From NCBI GenBank assembly GCA_009746045.1, contig RPFO01001898.1, forward strand, positions 64,001-124,000: DNA of 60,000 nt, in the 5' to 3' direction. Below the pieces are notes generated by a model, which made no database searches, was not told the origin of the DNA, and was given only the letters and a program-made list of their open reading frames with translations. Of this stretch, positions 32,353 through 41,922 are shown piece after piece. The position numbers and the translations under genes were made by a program. Positions within the stretch are counted from its first letter, which is position 1; the number at the start of each line of letters is the position of its first letter. This DNA comes from Mesostigma viride (taxonomy: Eukaryota > Streptophyta > Mesostigmatophyceae > Mesostigmatales > Mesostigmataceae).

Positions 32353-33037
32353 AACGTTAACTCCGCCCATTGTGGCATCTTGGACGGGCTGAAAAACAGT
32401 GCCGTACCGCCACATTTCCCCCAAATTAGTGTGTCACCACCACATTCGGCGTAAATCCACCACTAATCGAAACGCTGCGGTTCTTCCGAAAATCGGCTCC
32501 GCCCAGGCTCCGCCAGATAATTATGCATAAATGGCTGTCCGCGACACTCCCGGAGCTAGTGTATACCACCCCCCGCCCCCTGTTTCCGGGGGTGGGGTGG
32601 GGTGGGGGTCTTGACCCCCGCCCCCGCCCCCCCCCCCAAGTTTTTCTTATTTGGGGGGGGGGTCAACCCCCCCCCATTTTCTTAAAAAATAAATATTTTA
32701 TATTCTCCCGGGCGGGAATTCTCCCGCGTTGTGCTTTCACTATGTTGTAATTAATTATATGAAGTGAGACATATATTGTTGTCTCTTAATTGATCTTATT
32801 GTAGTCTCGATGATTATCTCCAGATTTCTGGCCTACGCAGCTGGTTGTCTCATTGATATTACATTCAGTTTGGTTTACACACTTGGCATAAATGTAGTGT
32901 CACCTTATGTCTACCAATGATGATTGTCTCTTTTAGTCTAATTTTTAAAGTCTCCCAACTGAGTAATGTAACCCTGAGTAATGTTAAAAGGCATTTTTAA
33001 AAGGCATTTTTAATTTTAAAAGGCAGCATGATCATCA
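32353..33037. other. Loop of the foldback element
   Basis: 685 bp without coding signal. It carries a G/C homopolymer patch (32563-32685) and repeats such as AAAAGGCATTTTTAA near 32990-33020. Confidence 0.7.
32563..32685. repeat. G-run and C-run patch with quadruplex potential
   Basis: Alternating runs such as GGGGGTGGGGTGGGGTGGGGG and several long C runs are mutually complementary. They could fold as G-quadruplex or as a C/G hairpin. Confidence 0.75.
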
Positions 33038-33266
33038 AGAGTTAAGGGGAGGGTCCCATAGAAATATATCAAAACTTACCCCCCCTAATAACTACAGAAC
33101 TGCAACTGACAACCACTGAATGATGTTTGGGGACCATAAACATGATGTTTGGGCATGCATACCACCACTTGTTGGGGGTCACTACCCCCAGCCATACACC
33201 GGCTATGAGCTAAAAATAGAAAAAAAAAACCTCCGGGGCACATCTTGCCCAGAACAGTGGGAGAAA
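33038..33266. repeat. Right arm of the foldback element, inner part
   Basis: Reverse complement of about 32125-32352. It is interrupted at 33266 by Cop4 and resumes at 54514. Confidence 0.88.
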
Positions 33267-33915
33267 AGTTAGCATTTTGGGCAACCAATATGCTAAGTGG
33301 ATGCAGTTTGGAAAGACCTTTCCAACGCCGTGCTGACCGCCTGAAACAGACAAGGGACAAGAAAGATATGAGGTCCCGAAGTCCTAGCCGTCCGCGGTCA
33401 GCGAGGGTGCAACCTTCTGGGGTAGTGGACAGGACACGTGGCAGGCCGTGCCTGCACAGGCTTAGCCTGATTATCACGTGACTGTGGTCCACGTAGACCA
33501 GGAGGGACAGCAGCCTGCGACTGGTGGGGTACTGGAACTGGCACAAGGCTGCAAGGATACTAGGTCTTGCAGGCTTGTGACAGGTCCTGTACTTCCTAGG
33601 TTGCAGGTGGCTAGGTAAATCCAGTTCGTCCTGGCTCTGCAAGGATGCCAGTGGACGTTGAGGATTTGCTAGCAAGCCTGCAACATGCCTCGTCACACCG
33701 ATGGGAACAAGGAGCAACAAAGAGGCATATAGCTTGGTCATGGGGATGGCCAAGCTATCTCGGAAGCACGCACTCTGGTTGCCCACTTGAACGTGGAAGT
33801 GACCAACAAGGTGTGGCTTGGTGTTTGGGCTAAGGATTGCTGTCTCCAGCAATTGGCTCAAGCTTTGCGTGAAAGACCAAGAGCTCACACGCTCTGGGCT
33901 GGTTTTCGTCTAACT
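33267..33915 (+). repeat. Cop4 5' LTR
   Basis: Matches 53860-54508. A TGG-starting primer-site candidate (TGGTTCCGCGGCG) lies 8 bp beyond its end. Confidence 0.93.
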
Positions 33916-34159
33916 CGTACTATTGGTTCCGCGGCGCATTTCATGTCGGAAGAAATTCCGGCGCTTGCGCAATCGCCAAGCCAAGGAGCCGCAGTGCCGC
34001 GGCAGGAGGCATGCAGAAGGACCCCTGCATCCATACAGCCAGCCAGAAACCGCGTCCACGTTTGTGCAAGCTGCGCATTTGGCGAGGGGCTTGGCGCGGG
34101 GAGGCTGGGTCGCTGTTTTCGGCAACTCGGAAGGGCCGTCTGCCAACGACCCTGTTGTG

Positions 34160-35086
34160 ATGCGTGTGCGGGCCACGACTTCTCCGGGGGAGACGAGTCG
34201 TGTGACGGTGGAGCGCTTGATTGCGCTAAGGGACGAGGTTGCTGCGCTTATCTACAGCCTTGAGATCGCCTATCAAGGTGGTCACGTTACGCTGCACGGT
34301 TTGGATCTTGCTCGAGAGGCGTTGGGACAGTTAGTCGCCATCAGCCTTGGTGCCACCCGGTTATTCAACCATTGGGTCGCGACGAGTTCCCTCGGTGAGG
34401 GGACGAACGCTTCACATCTCGTGCGTGACGCGCAGGTGCGTGAGCAGGACAGCCCCTGGTCCTCGCAAGAAGTAGTTGCTCAAACCTGTGAGCACCTTGT
34501 TAACATTTTGCTTCAAGAGTCGCGAGGCCACGCAGATCGGTGGCTTATCACCACGCGTCCTGCCGGCATCTGGTCCACATTAGACACCCCTCGTGTTGTT
34601 GGAGCCCCCGGTGCATACGGTCCGTCGGTGGAAATCGTCACAGGTCGGGAGCTGTCCCCACAGGCAGTGCACGACGAGTTCGTTGACCGCCCGTCGGGTG
34701 TTATTGTACGCTCGTCCCAGCAGTTGGACGAGGGAGACGGTTCTGCAGCAGGGTTCTCCGAGCGGCAACGTGCAGATTATCACATCCCGCCGGAGCCGTT
34801 GCACGATTACAGCACCTACGGCCTTGGGGCATACAACGAGCGACGAGGTGGGGGAGGACGCTGGGTGCGTAACGTGGTGTGGGGCAGGCGCCCTAACGAG
34901 AGGAGTGTGCCGTTTGACCAAACCACAGACGGGAGGCCCGTCAGTCGCCTTCTTGGACCTTATTCTGAGGAGGAGGTGCGAGCTATTCCTCGGGTGAGGA
35001 CGCCGGTGGCTGTCACTGCTGAGGAGCGGGAGAGAGAAGCCGCCGCTGAAGCAGAGCGCGAGGCAGAGGAGCTGCCCGACGCTTGA
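34160..35086 (+). CDS. Cop4 ORF1, unknown protein upstream of gag
   Basis: ATG 34160 gives 308 residues; the open frame extends upstream to about 33923 but without an earlier ATG. The product has a predicted helical middle (VERLIALRDEVAALIYSLEI ... LAREALGQLVAISLGATRLF). It ends in a charged Glu/Arg-rich tail. It is separated from gag by 58 bp. Only weak resemblance to the pre-capsid gag block of Cop2 is seen (both pair an LH motif with a LxxxIxxLLG-like helix). It may be an extra N-terminal gag module or a family-specific accessory protein. Confidence 0.6.
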   Translation: MRVRATTSPGETSRVTVERLIALRDEVAALIYSLEIAYQGGHVTLHGLDLAREALGQLVAISLGATRLFNHWVATSSLGEGTNASHLVRDAQVREQDSPWSSQEVVAQTCEHLVNILLQESRGHADRWLITTRPAGIWSTLDTPRVVGAPGAYGPSVEIVTGRELSPQAVHDEFVDRPSGVIVRSSQQLDEGDGSAAGFSERQRADYHIPPEPLHDYSTYGLGAYNERRGGGGRWVRNVVWGRRPNERSVPFDQTTDGRPVSRLLGPYSEEEVRAIPRVRTPVAVTAEEREREAAAEAEREAEELPDA

Positions 35087-35144
35087 AGTCCTGTCTTCTT
35101 TTGCATACCCTTGCGTGTTGCAGTGTCGCTTTGTACATAATATA

Positions 35145-36517
35145 ATGCCTCGTGGGAAGGCCGGCGACGGCGACAAAGGCGAGGAGGAGAGGCCTGTGGA
35201 GACGGGCCAGGTGGTGCGAAAGGAGAAGGAGCCCATGGCGGGGGAAGCGATCCCTGCTAGCAACGGTGACGGGAGCAAGAGGCCGGGAGGCAAGCGCAAA
35301 CATGAGGAGGCGATGGAGGAGGCCAAGCGGGCGCGGGCGGAGTGGCCTTCAGATGCGGTGCTGGTGGCTGGCGGACAACCAACGCTGGAGAAACGTAAGA
35401 GGGACTTGTCCTCTGACGATAATGGTAAGCGTCGTCATGTAGATGTGCCCTCCCCCAACCCTGCTGGCCCAAGTGGTGTCGTAACTGTGACGCCCGCTGT
35501 GACTGGTGTCGCTGCTGTGACGCCCCCTGTGGCTGAGACAGTTAGGGCGTTACCGGGGTCGAGGCCTCACATGAGCGCCGTGTCCGTCATGAATGGCCAA
35601 AAGCCTCTCTGTCCACCATTAGCGCAGGAAGCACTAGATAAATGGCTTGAGGACATGGAGCTGGTGGTGCTCTCTGTGGATCCCACCGTGAATCTGGTGC
35701 AAGTCTTTCATTCCTCAACATGCAACCGGGATTCCTCTGAACGTGTGCGTGAGAAGACTAGGGTGGCTGTGAAGGACAAGCTAACCTGGGCACAGTTCCT
35801 GGATGGACTGAGGGAGGAGTTTTCAGACAAGGTTTTGAACCTCACAAACTACTATAAACACCAGTATGACACGTTCGAGATCATTGGCCCTGTTGCAGAG
35901 GAGTGGGCCAGGCTCAACCGTATCAGAGACAAGGGGGCCAAGTATGGCTTCCTGGTCACAGATAGAGCCTTGGCAGACTATTTCCTGGACCGAATGGGGT
36001 TGAGTGTGGATGGGAGGAACAGTGCCCGCATGTTTCTGAACCAGACAGATGGGTCCTTGCGTGCTCTAGAGCTGGTTATCCTTAGTATCAGGAAGCCAGA
36101 CCCTGCCTGCACAGCCCTTCAGTCCCACGGCAGCAATGCCACCTCCGCTGCACAGGCCCAAGGTGATGTCCCCGGGTACCCAGCCCGTGGTGGGGCAAGG
36201 CCTAACAAGCGTAAGCGCTTCAGGCGCCAGAGGCAAGGGGCTCAAGGTAGCAAGGGTGCAGGTTCCCAAGGAGGGGTTGGGAGCCAGCAAGCTGGTAGTC
36301 AGCAGGGCAAGGGTGGCCAAGGGCAAGGCAAGAGCCAAGCTCAAGGCAATCAGGGCAAGCAGGGTGGGCAGTCTCAGGGAGGCCAGGGGAAGCCTGGCAA
36401 GGGTGGGGCTGGGTCTGGAAAGAAGGGTGGAGCATGCTTTGTGTGTGGCAAGGAAGGTCACTGGCGTCGTGAGTGCCCTGACAGGAAGGCCAAGCCTGCT
36501 GGGGCAGGGGGCCAGTC
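35145..36517 (+). CDS. Cop4 gag with CCHC zinc knuckle, split by Cop5 near its end
   Basis: I prefer ATG 35145 (TATAATGCCTCG). The earlier GTG at 35115 is less likely. A basic, low-complexity N-terminus is followed by a copia gag capsid region (KWLEDMELVVLSVDPTVNLV; FLDGLREEFSDKVLN). A Gln/Gly/Lys-rich stretch and CFVCGKEGHWRREC (CX2CX4HX4C) follow near residue 430. Cop5 inserted at 36517 within a Gln-Ser pair. Across the CAGTC duplication the frame continues at 49276 and stops at TGA 49286-49288, five codons later. The apparent tail encoded in the LTR is artificial. Confidence 0.88.
36513..36517. repeat. Target site duplication CAGTC, left copy (Cop5a)
   Basis: Repeated at 49271-49275 immediately after the last Cop5 LTR. 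Confidence 0.9.
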
Positions 36518-37298
36518 TGTTAGGGATATAATATCCACCTGGCCACAATGTATCCCAGCCTGATTTATTTCTTGTTGGATTTATTCCATATGGACTGGGA
36601 ATTCGATAGCGTTGATAAGCTAGATGGATTGGGCTCAATGAGCTGATCAATATTCATGTGCCATAGTCCTATACTTGGACATGGATGACTTGTAACCTGA
36701 GTCAGCCTAGTAGCATCACGTATTTGATTGACAAGTGGTGCTATGGCCTAGTGGACAAGTGTTTGGCCCATGAGCTGACAAGTGTTGGAAGCTCATGATG
36801 ACACATGTTATCACTTACATGATGACAAGTGGGTAGACTCATTGCATGACACTTGTCACTCCAAGGAGAAGAGATGTGTCACTTTATTAATCATGTTATG
36901 TGGCACATTATTACGTAGACACTTGGCATCTAGCTATTATGCCAGCTCATTGGATCATGTCTAGAATGTTCTAGGAATGTTCTAAGAATATGCCAGGAAT
37001 ATTCCTGGAATATACTGAGAATATGCTGGGAATATGCTAGGAATATGCTAGGATGTTTCTACAAGCTTCTGTGATGATGTCATTGCTGATGTCATCCTTC
37101 CTAGCCTAAAAGTTATAAAAGGAAACTGCCCCCTAAGGGCAGGTACCTCCATTCAACCTCCATTCAAGCTCTTCTCCAACTATTATATTCTAATAAAGCC
37201 ATTTATTCTTCCACGTAAATTGTCTTCAACCTCTCTTTCTTTCAGCACCTGCAAGGTGTGTGGGTAGCAAGGCCAAGCACAAGGCATTGTGTAAAACC
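36518..37298 (+). repeat. Cop5a 5' LTR, main part (interrupted)
   Basis: Type-a LTR (TATCACTT, CCTAGTGG, GGCAGGTACC variants shared with 44743-45550 and 48454-49270). It breaks after AAACC at 37298; the last 27 bp lie at 41813-41839. Together they give 808 bp, equal to the intact type-a LTR. Confidence 0.9.
36964..37062. repeat. Nine 11-bp phased repeats in the LTR (GAATATGCTAG type)
   Basis: Consecutive 11-mers GAATGTTCTAG, GAATGTTCTAA, GAATATGCCAG, GAATATTCCTG and five more, all starting GAAT or GATG. Several contain GAAnnTTC, the core dyad of heat shock elements, although successive dyads are 3 bp apart instead of 2. The same array is at 37745, 41456, 45189 and 48900. It lies upstream of the TATA box and may be an enhancer (inference). 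Confidence 0.85.
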
Positions 37299-38117
37299 TG
37301 TTAGGGATATTATATCCACCTGGCCACAATATATCCCAGCCTGATTTATTTCTTGTTGGATTTATTCCATATGGACTGGGAATTTGATAGCTATGATGAG
37401 CTAGATGGAACAGGCTCAATGAGCTGATCAATATTCATGTGCCATAGTCCTATACTTGGACATGGATGACTTGTAACCTGAGTCAGCCTAGTAGCATCAC
37501 GTATTTGATTGACAAGTGGTGCTATGGCCTATTGGACAAGTGTTTGGTCCATGAGCTGACAAGTGTTGGAAGCTCATGATGACACATGTTATGACTTACA
37601 TGATGACAAGTGGGTAGACTCATTGCATGACACTTGTCACTCCAAGGAGAAGAGATGTGTCACTTTATTAATCATGTTATGTGGCACATTATTACGTAGA
37701 CACTTGGCATCTAGCTATTATGCCAGCTCATTGGATCATGTCTAGAATGTTCTAGGAATGTTCTAAGAATATGCCAGGAATATTCCTGGAATATACTGAG
37801 AATATGCTGGGAATATGCTAGGAATATGCTAGGATGTTTCTACAAGCTTCTGTGATGATGTCATTGCTGATGTCATCCTTCCTAGCCTAAAAGGTATAAA
37901 AGGAAACTGCCCCCTAAGGGCAGGAACCTCCATTCAACCTCCATTCAACCTCCATTCAAGCTCTTCTCCAACTATTATATTCTAATAAAGCCATTTATTC
38001 TTCCACGTAAATTGTCTTCAACCTCTCTTTCTTTCAGCACCTGCAAGGTGTGTGGGTAGCAAGGCCAAGCACAAGGCATTGTGTAAAACCCATTAGTTTC
38101 CTCTCCCAATCCAAACA
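37299..38117 (+). repeat. Cop5b 5' LTR
   Basis: 819 bp, TGTTAGGG...CCAAACA, followed directly by the primer binding site TGGTATCGGAGG. Confidence 0.92.
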
Positions 38118-38131
38118 TGGTATCGGAGGTT
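38118..38131 (+). promoter_or_regulatory. Cop5 primer binding site (also 41840 and 45551)
   Basis: TGGTATCGGAGGTT directly follows each 5' LTR. It closely resembles TGGTATCAGAGC, the site complementary to initiator methionine tRNA that many copia elements use. Confidence 0.8.
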
Positions 38132-38200
38132 TGTTACTGAGGAACAAGAAGACCACTGTGAACCCAGAGACATCCAGTTCCATTGGCGACTGAAGACACC

Positions 38201-39861
38201 ATGGCTACCAAGGAAGCGTGCTACAAGCAATTCCGGGCAACAAGCAAGTCCATCACAACGTTTGATGGGCGGTCTCTGAGGAAATGGGAAGAAATCAAGG
38301 CTGTGTTGAAGGCCTTAGCATCGGCCTATTGTGACCTGGTCAAGGTCCTAACTGGAGAGGAGGATTCGCTAAAGGAGGTCAAGACTGCGCTGCTGGAGGC
38401 GGAGGAGCTACTGCACGGAAGGCGTTCTGCTCAAGCAAAGAAGGAGGGCTCCCCTAACGGCCAGGTTTTCCACACTACTACGAAGAAAAGTGGAGGAAAG
38501 AGGCGGTGCAATTACTGCAAGAAGGCCGGGCACGTGGACACCCAGTGCTGGGAGAAGCATCCGGAGCTGAAGCAAGAACGCAAGAACAAGGCAACGCGAC
38601 GGAACCAAGCGAGAAAGGAGCACTCACCAGGTGCCAGCGAGGCGCGTATCACCGAGGAGGCTGCGGAGCGGTCCGGCTTCGTCTTCGCCACCATCGCCGA
38701 GTCGCCATCGCCGTCGGATGCTGCTGCACTCACGCAGTATGAAAAGAAAGCACCGACCAGCTGGGTGCTGGATTCCGCAGCGAGCTGTCACATGACGCCA
38801 TGCCCGTCGGACTTCGTGTGCCTGCACCCTCATGACAGGGAAATCGCCGGCTCAGGCGGCAAACTGAAGGCGACAGCCATCGGGACTGTCAAACTGAAGC
38901 TGCCGGGTCAGGACGCGGACGTGCACCTCCAAAACGCGCTGCTCGTTCCAAAGCTGAGCACCCGACTTTTATCTGTCGGCCAGCTCGTCAAGGATGGCCA
39001 CAACGTCGACCTCGTCAGCGGGTTGCTGTGCTGGACAGCAGGCCCTGCAGCATCGTGACGAGGAACAACACCTACTTTTTGCCCGCGCGCGGTGCGGACG
39101 CAGCGATGGACGCCATCCCAGAGCTGAAATCTTCGGCGACGAGCTTCAAGGACGTCGACGCTGCCTGTCAAGGGCAGAAAATGGCGAGCAGCGAGCGCAG
39201 CATCTCACGTGCCTCGGGACACGCGGCGGAGTGGCTGGCCGTGGGCCTAACGGTCATACTGGCCATGCTTGCCCGTGTATGCGGGATCGGGGGCGGCCTA
39301 CTGGGCATTACTCGCACACTGCGTGGCTTTTTATACTCTGCGCCGGCCCAGTGGAAGTTCACGCCAATTCGAGAAGTTTCCAGCGCAATGGAGAAGTCCG
39401 TGTCAGACGCTGAAGTACTTCCAGAAACTGCGGTCCAGAACAGCCCAGTGCAGGCGGAGCGCGTTGTCGCCGCCAGCATACCAGGTGATACTGGTGCTAG
39501 TAACCAAAGTCCGGCGACCAGACCAAAGGCGCGGCGCTCGAACGCTGCCAGCCTAACTGAGGGGGAACAAATTCGTGACGCGAGGGCGAAATCGACCAAG
39601 CTGCCAAATTTTTCCAAGTCCTGGACTGCCAAGTCCGGTGCTGGCGCGAGGCCTCGAGCGAGCCGACAACGACGTGGACCTGTCAGCCACAGTGCTGTCA
39701 AGCACCAACGGTCAAGTCGACTGCAAAATGCTGCCAAGGCATCACGTCGGTCAGTTGACGGAGTTCGGCCAGGCCATGGCATTTGCAATTGCGCTAGCTG
39801 CAACGACCCTTGGAAATTGTCGCCCAGGATGCACAGACCCCACTCCTCAAGGTTGCCCTAA
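38201..39861 (+). pseudogene. Cop5b gag-protease ORF, frameshifted
   Basis: Homologous to the intact ORF at 41923-43587. A one-base loss near 39017 (GACCTCGTCAGCGG versus GACCTCGCCCAGCGG region) splits it into 38201-39058 and a second open part to 39861. Zinc knuckle and protease motifs lie in the first part. Confidence 0.88.
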
Positions 39862-40999
39862 TGTTTTGTCTGTGGGAAATGAACTTGTATGTCGACTTTT
39901 GTGTCGTGTTTGCTGGAAATTGTGAGGCGCCGTAAGCGTGCGTGTTCTGGTTCTTTCTTTGTGTTCTTCCAGCAATTATGTGCTTATTTTGCCATGCGTT
40001 CAGTGGCAATGGCCCACGCATTTTGGTATTGTTCCCACGAGACGTTTTCTACGTACCTGGTGTGTATATCCAGAGTGTTTGCACGCTATTTGTGGCACTA
40101 GTCTGCGGCGTAGTGAAGCGCCGTTGTATCGTCGTCTACGACTTGTTTTCGTAAGTTAAGTGCCTGTGACGCGTGTGTTATTTTGTTTTGTGCTGAGAGC
40201 ATTGATTTTATGCAAGTGTTTACGTCCTTTGTGTCGAATTTGGCTGTGCATTTCGGCATAGCCTGTAATGTCGGACGTAATGTTTACTCTCGGGCACTGA
40301 TTTGTGAATCGTGACGTAATCGTTACTTGTGTTCGCCTTTGTGGCGGTAATGTTTTGCACGTCCTGTTTTCTTTGCTATGAAGCGCGTTTATCTGTTATG
40401 GCCACTGTGTTTTGTGTTGAAGGTTGTATTGTACCTTGTTTGTGTGGCATTTGTTGCCATGTTTGTTTGCTCACCCCGTTTATTTGGCGTAAAACGTGAT
40501 GTTGGTGTCATTTTTTTGTGAGATGGCGTATGTTATGTTGCTCCGTGTGTGTACAGCACGTGTTGTTGCCGTTACCCTACCTCTATACCGTTTGGGTTAG
40601 CTCATAGGGACTTCTTTGTTGGCATGTGTTGCCGTATTATATGTGTGGGACTGTGTGCCCCTATTGTGTCCATGGGCAGCCGCTTTGAGTGAGGGGGGAA
40701 TGTAGCGTCTAGAGCACTTTTTCCAACTAAGGGTTGGGTATCAGCCATCCAGGATGGGCAGCTAGTGCGTTGCTGCTATGGTAGGACACTCATTCGCGTT
40801 GCCGGGGGGGGATCAGTGGCGGTAGTGCGGCTCACGACCGCATGTTGGAGCTTCAAGCGTTTCACGAGGACGGCATCTTCATTTTCAGTTGCACCATGCT
40901 AGCAACTGGACGGCATGCTACGAGCATGTGGTTAAGGGGGGTGTTGAGATTCCACCTACCCAGTCATCTTTTGCATTGTGCCCATGTGGCTAAGGGGGG

Positions 41000-41807
41000 T
41001 GTTAGGGATATTATATCCACCTGGCCACAATATATCCCAGCCTGATTTATTTCTTGTTGGATTTATTCCATATGGACTGGGAATTCGATAGCGTTGATAA
41101 GCTAGATGGATTGGGCTCAATGAGCTGATCAATATTCATGTGCCATAGTCCTATACTTGGACATGGATGACTTGTAACCTGAGTCAGCCTAGTAGCATCA
41201 CGTATTTGATTGACAAGTGGTGCTATGGCCTATTGGACAAGTGTTTGGTCCATGAGCTGACAAGTGTTGGAAGCTCATGATGACACATGTTATGACTTAC
41301 ATGATGACAAGTGGGTAGACTCATTGCATGACACTTGTCACTCCAAGGAGAAGAGATGTGTCACTTTATTAATCATGTTATGTGGCACATTATTACGTAG
41401 ACACTTGGCATCTAGCTATTATGCCAGCTCATTGGATCATGTCTAGAATGTTCTAGGAATGTTCTAAGAATATGCCAGGAATATTCCTGGAATATACTGA
41501 GAATATGCTGGGAATATGCTAGGAATATGCTAGGATGTTTCTACAAGCTTCTGTGATGATGTCATTGCTGATGTCATCCTTCCTAGCCTAAAAGGTATAA
41601 AAGGAAACTGCCCCCTAAGGGCAGGAACCTCCATTCAACCTCCATTCAAGCTCTTCTCCAACTATTATATTCTAATAAAGCCATTTATTCTTCCACGTAA
41701 ATTGTCTTCAACCTCTCTTTCTTTCAGCACCTGCAAGGTGTGTGGGTAGCAAGGCCAAGCACAAGGCATTGTGTAAAACCCATTAGTTTCCTCTCCCAAT
41801 CCAAACA
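41000..41807 (+). repeat. Cop5b 3' LTR
   Basis: 808 bp. It is followed by AAACC and the last 27 bp of the interrupted Cop5a LTR. Confidence 0.92.
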
Positions 41808-41839
41808 AAACCCATTAGTTTCCTCTCCCAATCCAAACA
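41808..41839 (+). repeat. Remaining end of Cop5a 5' LTR plus duplicated AAACC
   Basis: AAACC (41808-41812) duplicates 37294-37298. The next 27 bp (CATTAGTTTCC...CAAACA) complete the Cop5a LTR and lead into its primer site at 41840. Confidence 0.9.
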
Positions 41840-41922
41840 TGGTATCGGAGGTTTGTTACTGAGGAACAAGAAGACCACTGTGAACCCAGAGACATCCAGT
41901 TCCATTGGCGACTGAAGACACC

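Larger units (their letters stand above)
37299..41807 (+). mobile_element. Cop5b: full Cop5 element nested in the Cop5a 5' LTR
   Basis: LTRs 37299-38117 and 41000-41807 share type-b variants (TATGACTT, CCTATTGG, GGCAGGAACC). AAACC flanks the element on both sides (37294-37298 and 41808-41812), a clean 5-bp target duplication. Its internal region is the most diverged of the three, with a frameshift in the gag-protease ORF near 39017. Confidence 0.92.

Noticed and set aside
33085-33888. 267-codon minus-strand ORF (and its copy at 53771-54481)
   Set aside because: It spans the Cop4 LTR and foldback arm junction and recurs with the LTR; no protein motif seen.
36782-36964. 60-codon ORF repeated in each Cop5 LTR (MLEAHDDTCY...)
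   Set aside because: Conserved only because the LTR is repeated; it sits upstream of the TATA box and has no domain.
39028-40159. Overlapping small ORFs after the Cop5 gag-protease gene as pol remnants
   Set aside because: I could find no RT, RNase H or integrase motif in any frame; treated as non-coding.
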